Shown here one piece after another: positions 5,994 through 9,540 of a stretch of DNA of 9,540 nt. Below the pieces are notes generated by a model, which did no database searches, was not told the DNA's origin, and was given only the letters and a program-made list of their open reading frames with translations. Origin of the DNA: Saprospiraceae bacterium (lineage in GTDB: Bacteria > Bacteroidota > Bacteroidia > Chitinophagales > Saprospiraceae); assembly GCA_020630455.1 (NCBI GenBank), contig JAHDBK010000110.1:1-9540 (forward strand). Reading direction: 5' to 3'. The position numbers and the translations under genes were made by a program. Positions within the stretch are counted from its first letter, which is position 1, and each line of letters begins with the position of its first letter.

Positions 5994-7091
5994 TTAATTT
6001 CTTTTTAATCCTAATGCATTCATCATTTTATCAAAAATAGCCGTATTTTCATAAATTCCAGAAAAGGCTTCACTACCAGGACCATAAGCAAATACAGGGA
6101 TTAAATCGGCGGTATGATAGTCAGTAGTAAAGGCGGTGACTAAAGAATCTCTTGTTGAACCTTTATTGATGGCATAACCACCTGTTTCGTGATCAGCGGT
6201 AACGATGACAAGGGTTTCGCCATCTTTCTTTGCAAATTCTAAAACATTACCAATTGCTTTGTCAAAGTCATGCATTTCTGTAATGATATAATCAGATTGG
6301 TTGGCGTGACCACCCCAATCAATTTGTGAACCTTCAATCATTAGAAAAAATCCATTTTCACCTCTTTTATCAAGAAAATCAACAGATTTAGCTGAAACAC
6401 TTGGCAGATAATTTCTTCCTCCACTTACAGCTACAGGCTCTTCACTATCAGTATAAAATGCATAAGGTTTTTCTGGATTCATAGTTATTTTTAAAATATC
6501 TTCTTTAAAATAGCTGGATACATGATACCCTTTTTCTACTAATTTATCAGAAATATTGATGCCGTCATCTCTGTTTTCAAAATGGGCTTTACCACCTCCT
6601 ACAAATAAATCAATATCTGTATTTAAGAATTCCAAAGCATTTGCTTGATGTTGTTTGCGTTTCTTTTGATGACAAATAAAACTAGCAGGAGTAGCATGTG
6701 TAATAGACGAAGTAGATACCATTCCTGTAGCTATCCCTCTCTTATCTGCTATTTCTAAAATACTGCTTACAGGCATAGTATCTTTATCAACTCCTACTGC
6801 ACCATTATATGTTTTTACACCACAGGCAAATGCAGTTGCACCAGCCGCTGAGTCAGTAACCAAATCATTATAGGCATAAGATTTATGTAATCCAACTATT
6901 GGAAATTGTTCTAAATTGAGAGGAGCTTCTTGAGAATACATACCTGCACTAATCTGAGTTACGCCCATTCCATCACCAATCATGAGTACTATGTTTTTGG
7001 GTTTTTTAGGAATATCTTGATTTGAAGATGGCGTTTCACAAGAATTTAAGGTCAAAGTTATGATACTGATTATCAAAAATAGTTTTTTCAT
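5994..7091 (-). CDS. Alkaline phosphatase, lipoprotein
   Basis: Metal-dependent phosphomonoesterase that releases phosphate from organic esters outside the cytoplasm. It has 365 residues. Residues 1-18 are a lipoprotein signal with lipobox L15-N-S-C18, so it is membrane-anchored. Active-site motifs of the PhoA fold are in order: MIGDGMG with metal ligand D40, TDSAAGATA with nucleophile S81, THATPASF at 131-138, E253-GSQID258WGGH262 (metal ligands), VTAD300-H301-ETGG and DYH326-TADLIPV. In THATP a His stands where E. coli PhoA has Asp153, as in animal enzymes. It is shorter than E. coli PhoA (about 450). The frame is open up to 7139, but the Met at 7091 begins the signal peptide, and a good -7 box at 7120-7127 lies inside that extension, so the upstream Met would not be transcribed. 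No Pho box is apparent. Confidence 0.93.
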   Translation of the reverse strand: MKKLFLIISIITLTLNSCETPSSNQDIPKKPKNIVLMIGDGMGVTQISAGMYSQEAPLNLEQFPIVGLHKSYAYNDLVTDSAAGATAFACGVKTYNGAVGVDKDTMPVSSILEIADKRGIATGMVSTSSITHATPASFICHQKKRKQHQANALEFLNTDIDLFVGGGKAHFENRDDGINISDKLVEKGYHVSSYFKEDILKITMNPEKPYAFYTDSEEPVAVSGGRNYLPSVSAKSVDFLDKRGENGFFLMIEGSQIDWGGHANQSDYIITEMHDFDKAIGNVLEFAKKDGETLVIVTADHETGGYAINKGSTRDSLVTAFTTDYHTADLIPVFAYGPGSEAFSGIYENTAIFDKMMNALGLKRN

Positions 7092-7119
7092 TTTGAATTT
7101 ATTAATTTTATTTATTATA

Positions 7120-7154
7120 CAAAGATATACTTGTTTCATAATTATTAATAAAAA
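7120..7154 (-). promoter_or_regulatory. Likely promoter of the alkaline phosphatase gene
   Basis: TATCTTTG on the minus strand (7120-7127) is an exact match to the Bacteroidota -7 consensus TAnnTTTG. A T-run (7150-7154) lies 22 bases upstream near the -33 position, although without the G of TTTG. The predicted start of transcription is about 7113, giving a leader of some 20 bases to the ATG at 7091. This supports that start over the Met at 7139. Confidence 0.5.
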
Positions 7155-7386
7155 TATGATTCAATCAATTTAAAATTAACTTTAAACATGTTCTAAATTG
7201 AATTCTATTTGCTTTAGTTGAAAAAATCCAAGGATTAATCTAAAAAAATGGAAAAATTGATTAGATTTGAAGAAATTGCAAGAGTATTTGAAATGTTTAT
7301 TATTTCAAAATTTATTATTATATTTAATATATATTATAATTATAATGAAAAACATATTTTGTAACCATTTAAATTAAGATAAGATT
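7155..7386. other. Rest of the divergent phosphatase / SPFH intergenic region
   Basis: Together with the promoter next to it, this forms a 295-base gap between two divergent genes. It is almost pure A/T near 7300-7350. No convincing gene, hairpin or operator is visible. A partial -7-like catattttg lies near 7350, about 30 bases before the SPFH start, and could serve that gene, but it is one base short of the usual spacing and has no -33 partner. Confidence 0.4.
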
Positions 7387-8301
7387 ATGATAGAAGTTTC
7401 AGGACCTATGCCATTTTTTACAGTTAGTCAACAAACGGCAGCCATTGTAGAGACATTTGGGAAGTTCAATAGTATTCGCTTTTCTGGATTACATTTTAAA
7501 ATACCTTTTATACAGAATGTTGTAGGAAGAGTAAGTTTAAGAATTCAACAGTTAGATGTCATAGTAGAAACTAAAACCAAAGATGATGTATTTGTGAGGT
7601 TAAAAGTTTCTGTACAATTCCACATTATTAAAGATAAGATTTACGATGCTTTTTATCGTTTGGAAAATCCTCATGATCAAATTACTTCTTATATCTTCGA
7701 TACTGTTCGTGCAGAAGTTCCTAAGATGAAATTAGATGATGTATTTGAGAAAAAAGATGATGTTGCCATTGCAATTAAAAGAGATTTATCTGAAGCCATG
7801 TATGATTACGGATATACTATAGTCAAGGCATTAGTTACCGATATTGACCCAGATGCAGCGGTAAAACAAGCGATGAATCGTATTAATGCTTCTGAAAGAG
7901 AAAAAGTAGCTGCAGAATATGAAGCAGAAGCAGAAAGAATCCGTATTGTTGCTCGTGCAAAAGCAGAAGCTGAAAGTAAGCGTTTACAAGGTCAAGGTAT
8001 AGCTGACCAACGTAGAGAAATTGCAAGAGGATTGGAAGAATCTGTAGAAGTATTGAATAAAGTAGGTATCAATTCACAAGAAGCATCAGCTTTGATTGTA
8101 GTAACGCAACATTATGATACGTTACATTCATTAGGTGAAAATGTGAATTCTAATTTGATTTTATTACCTAATACACCAGATAATGCATCTAATTTATTGA
8201 CTCAGATGGTCACTTCTTTTGCGGCTTCGGCTCAGATGGGAGACCAAATGAAAGAAGGTCAAAAGAAATTAGAAAAGTCCAAAACTAAGTTTTTGGATTA
8301 A
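7387..8301 (+). CDS. SPFH/Band 7 protein of the HIR-like type
   Basis: Scaffold-forming SPFH protein of 304 residues, expected to oligomerise at a membrane surface. The SPFH domain covers about 12-170: FTVSQQTAAIVETFGKF, then LRIQQLDVIVETKTKDDVFV at 51-70, RLENPHDQITSYIFD and DDVFEKKDD. A charged, Ala/Glu-rich coiled coil (about 168-215, AEYEAEAERIRIVARAKAEA) follows, then ITQHYD-like VVTQHYDTL (238-246) and LPNTP. From memory the run LRIQQLDV...ETKTKD...VTQ-YD-T closely resembles plant hypersensitive-induced-reaction (HIR) proteins. No transmembrane helix or N-terminal cysteine precedes the domain, unlike most bacterial SPFH proteins. The DNA just upstream does not encode one in any plus frame. 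It has its own strong terminator. No NfeD partner gene is adjacent, so the client is unknown. Confidence 0.88.
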   Translation: MIEVSGPMPFFTVSQQTAAIVETFGKFNSIRFSGLHFKIPFIQNVVGRVSLRIQQLDVIVETKTKDDVFVRLKVSVQFHIIKDKIYDAFYRLENPHDQITSYIFDTVRAEVPKMKLDDVFEKKDDVAIAIKRDLSEAMYDYGYTIVKALVTDIDPDAAVKQAMNRINASEREKVAAEYEAEAERIRIVARAKAEAESKRLQGQGIADQRREIARGLEESVEVLNKVGINSQEASALIVVTQHYDTLHSLGENVNSNLILLPNTPDNASNLLTQMVTSFAASAQMGDQMKEGQKKLEKSKTKFLD

Positions 8302-8318
8302 GTCTGATTAGAATTTTA

Positions 8319-8377
8319 AAAAAAAGACTTTAGAAATATATAATACTTTGTATTATTGCTTTCTAAAGTCTTTTTTT
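8319..8377 (+). terminator. Intrinsic terminator of the SPFH gene
   Basis: An 18-bp perfect stem (8319-8336 with 8360-8377) encloses a second 7-bp hairpin (8340-8346 with 8350-8356). It ends in a seven-T run, 17 bases past the SPFH stop. The matching A-run on the other side means it could also stop minus-strand transcription. Its 3' edge is only 19 bases from the next start codon. Confidence 0.85.
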
Positions 8378-8396
8378 ATATTTAATATTATATAAT

Positions 8397-8738
8397 ATGT
8401 CAAAAGTTAAAGAATTCAATGAATATAGGGCTCAAATGAATGAGCGTATATTGTCTCATGATAATAAATTCATGAAACGTTTTTTTAATTTGGATACTAA
8501 TGCTTATAAAGAGGGAGCATTATCTAGTAAAACTAAAGAATTATTAGGTTTAGTCGCTTCTATGGTTTTGAGATGTGATGATTGTATAGCATACCATTTA
8601 GGCAAATGCTATGAAGAAGGAGTTACTAAAGATGAAATATTTGAAGTGTTTTCAATAGCTAATTTAGTAGGTGGTTCCATTTGTATTCCACATACTCGTA
8701 GAGCATTAGAGTATTGGGATGAATTAGAAGCACAATAA
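8397..8738 (+). CDS. Carboxymuconolactone decarboxylase (CMD/AhpD-like) family protein
   Basis: Small all-helical protein of 113 residues in the CMD family (PF02627 type). The core motif is C60-D-D-C63-IAYH67, which is the CxxCxxxH redox site of AhpD-like peroxidase partners rather than the decarboxylase active site. The upstream SSKTKELLGLVASMVLR and the following EEGVTKDEIFEVFSIANLVGG are typical of the fold. The likely role is thiol-based peroxide or alkylhydroperoxide handling in the cytoplasm, but the family name is broad and the partner is unknown: no peroxiredoxin or ahpC is in view. The start has an AT-only leader right behind the SPFH terminator, so its promoter must overlap that hairpin (TATATTTA at 8377-8384 is a candidate -7 box). 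It converges on the ABC ATPase with a two-base gap. Confidence 0.88.
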   Translation: MSKVKEFNEYRAQMNERILSHDNKFMKRFFNLDTNAYKEGALSSKTKELLGLVASMVLRCDDCIAYHLGKCYEEGVTKDEIFEVFSIANLVGGSICIPHTRRALEYWDELEAQ

Positions 8739-8740
8739 TT

Positions 8741-9540
8741 TTATCTCGCACTAGAGGTAATTTCTAAAAATTCAGATTCTAAGCTGCGTTTTTTCTCTAC
8801 TAGTCGGGTTAAAATAATGCCATTATCAAAAGCTAATTTATTGATAGTAGCAGCATCGGAACTAGCTTCATCCACTGTTAATAAAATATGGTCTTTCATG
8901 TTTTCTACCTTTTTGATAAAGGGTAGGGGAGCTAGTATTTGGAGAAGCTTTTCTCTATCATTAGCATTGATTTCAATGAGTTTGTCATCACTAAGAATAG
9001 CACCGACTGTTCCAGTTGCTAATAACTTACCTCTTTTTAAAATAGAAACGTGGGAACAGATGATTTCTACTTCATTTAAGATATGACTAGCCATTAAAAT
9101 AGTCTTGCCTCTTTCGGCAATTTTAATAATGGTTTCTCTTACTTCAACAATTCCTTCTGGATCTAAACCATTGGTTGGTTCATCAAAGATAAGAACTTCT
9201 GGGTCACCTACTAAAGCAGCGGCAATGGCTAAACGTTGTTTCATTCCTAAAGAATAAGTCCTGAATTTAGAACTACCTCTATCATACAAATTAACAATAT
9301 CTAATAATTCATCAATATTATTTTTAGAAGTTTTTTTGATATGAGCAACGATTTCTAAATTTTTACGCCCAGACATATAAGGATAAAAATTGGGCGTTTC
9401 CAATAGAGTACCTATTTGCATTCTATGTTTTGAACCATAATGATTTTGAAACCAATTATAATCTCCACTAGAAGGTTGAATAATACCAAGTACCATTCCT
9501 AGAGTTGTTGTTTTGCCACTACCATTAGGTCCTAAAAGTC
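8741..9540 (-). CDS. ABC transporter ATP-binding protein (BcrA-like), 5' end outside window
   Basis: ATPase subunit of an ABC-2 type exporter. The frame runs off the right edge, and 265 residues are visible. Walker A GPNGSGKTT is at the edge (visible residues 3-11), so only a short N-terminus, perhaps 30 residues, is missing. The Met at 9496 lies after Walker A and cannot be the start. A Q-loop region IGTLLETPNFYPYMSG has Glu where many ABC proteins have Gln. The signature reads YSLGMKQRL instead of LSGGQ, Walker B is VLIFDEPTNGLDP, and the switch His is in MASHILNEVE. These variants are typical of the bacitracin/lantibiotic BcrA-type and related drug or ABC-2 exporters. A 75-residue C-terminal extension (IEINANDREKL to the end) is of unknown use. 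The permease gene should lie outside the window. The stop is two bases from the CMD gene stop. Confidence 0.9.
   Translation of the reverse strand, partial: LLGPNGSGKTTTLGMVLGIIQPSSGDYNWFQNHYGSKHRMQIGTLLETPNFYPYMSGRKNLEIVAHIKKTSKNNIDELLDIVNLYDRGSSKFRTYSLGMKQRLAIAAALVGDPEVLIFDEPTNGLDPEGIVEVRETIIKIAERGKTILMASHILNEVEIICSHVSILKRGKLLATGTVGAILSDDKLIEINANDREKLLQILAPLPFIKKVENMKDHILLTVDEASSDAATINKLAFDNGIILTRLVEKKRSLESEFLEITSSAR

Noticed and set aside
5994..7091. Alkaline phosphatase as a third member of the RNA-repair operon (removing 3' phosphates).
   Set aside because: It is an exported lipoprotein, the repair enzymes are cytoplasmic, and a perfect 22-bp terminator separates them.
7092..7386. A short peptide gene or riboswitch in the divergent gap.
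   Set aside because: Only A/T-rich runs with short, unremarkable frames are present; no stable structured element was found by eye.
8817..9086. An 89-residue plus-strand frame opposite the ABC ATPase.
   Set aside because: It lies wholly antisense to a clearly conserved ATPase C-terminal part and has low-complexity Ser/Leu composition typical of a shadow.
9453..9496. The Met at 9496 as the true start of the ABC ATPase.
   Set aside because: The same frame upstream encodes Walker A (GPNGSGKTT), which is essential, so the gene continues past the window edge.

Overview
The window is AT-rich chromosomal DNA, most likely from a member of the Bacteroidota. The reasons are the PD40/TPR envelope protein, AT-only leaders in place of Shine-Dalgarno sites (for example before positions 1578 and 8397), -7 boxes resembling TAnnTTTG, and a two-domain Nfu protein. 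The genus cannot be read from the sequence. There is no phage, insertion sequence, CRISPR array, tRNA or rRNA.

Layout from left to right. A minus-strand TPR/PD40 secreted protein (113-1390) is divergent from a plus-strand pair: the Fe-S carrier Nfu (1578-2192) and a small four-helix membrane protein (2198-2617). This pair converges, across a shared hairpin terminator, on a minus-strand exported MORN-repeat protein (2678-3697). Next, on the minus strand, comes a two-gene RNA-repair cassette. An ATP-dependent RNA ligase (5073-5861) is transcribed first, followed by an HD-Pnk end-healing enzyme (3903-5036). Upstream of the cassette is a minus-strand lipoprotein alkaline phosphatase (5994-7091) with a perfect 22-bp terminator hairpin behind it. 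A divergent plus-strand HIR-like SPFH protein (7387-8301) ends in a strong terminator. It is followed by a CxxC carboxymuconolactone-decarboxylase/AhpD-like protein (8397-8738). That gene converges, with only two bases between stop codons, on a minus-strand ABC-transporter ATPase (8741 to the right edge, 5' end missing).

The clearest functional unit is the repair cassette. The HD domain should remove 2',3'-cyclic or 3' phosphate, the P-loop domain should phosphorylate 5'-OH ends, and the ligase should seal the break. This is a known class (HD-Pnk characterised from Runella slithyformis, often beside a ligase), so it is notable but not new. The other genes look like ordinary housekeeping or envelope genes with individual oddities. 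Four genes start downstream of the longest possible reading frame or run off the window. For the phosphatase, the PD40 protein and the MORN protein, the internal Met that begins a signal peptide was chosen.
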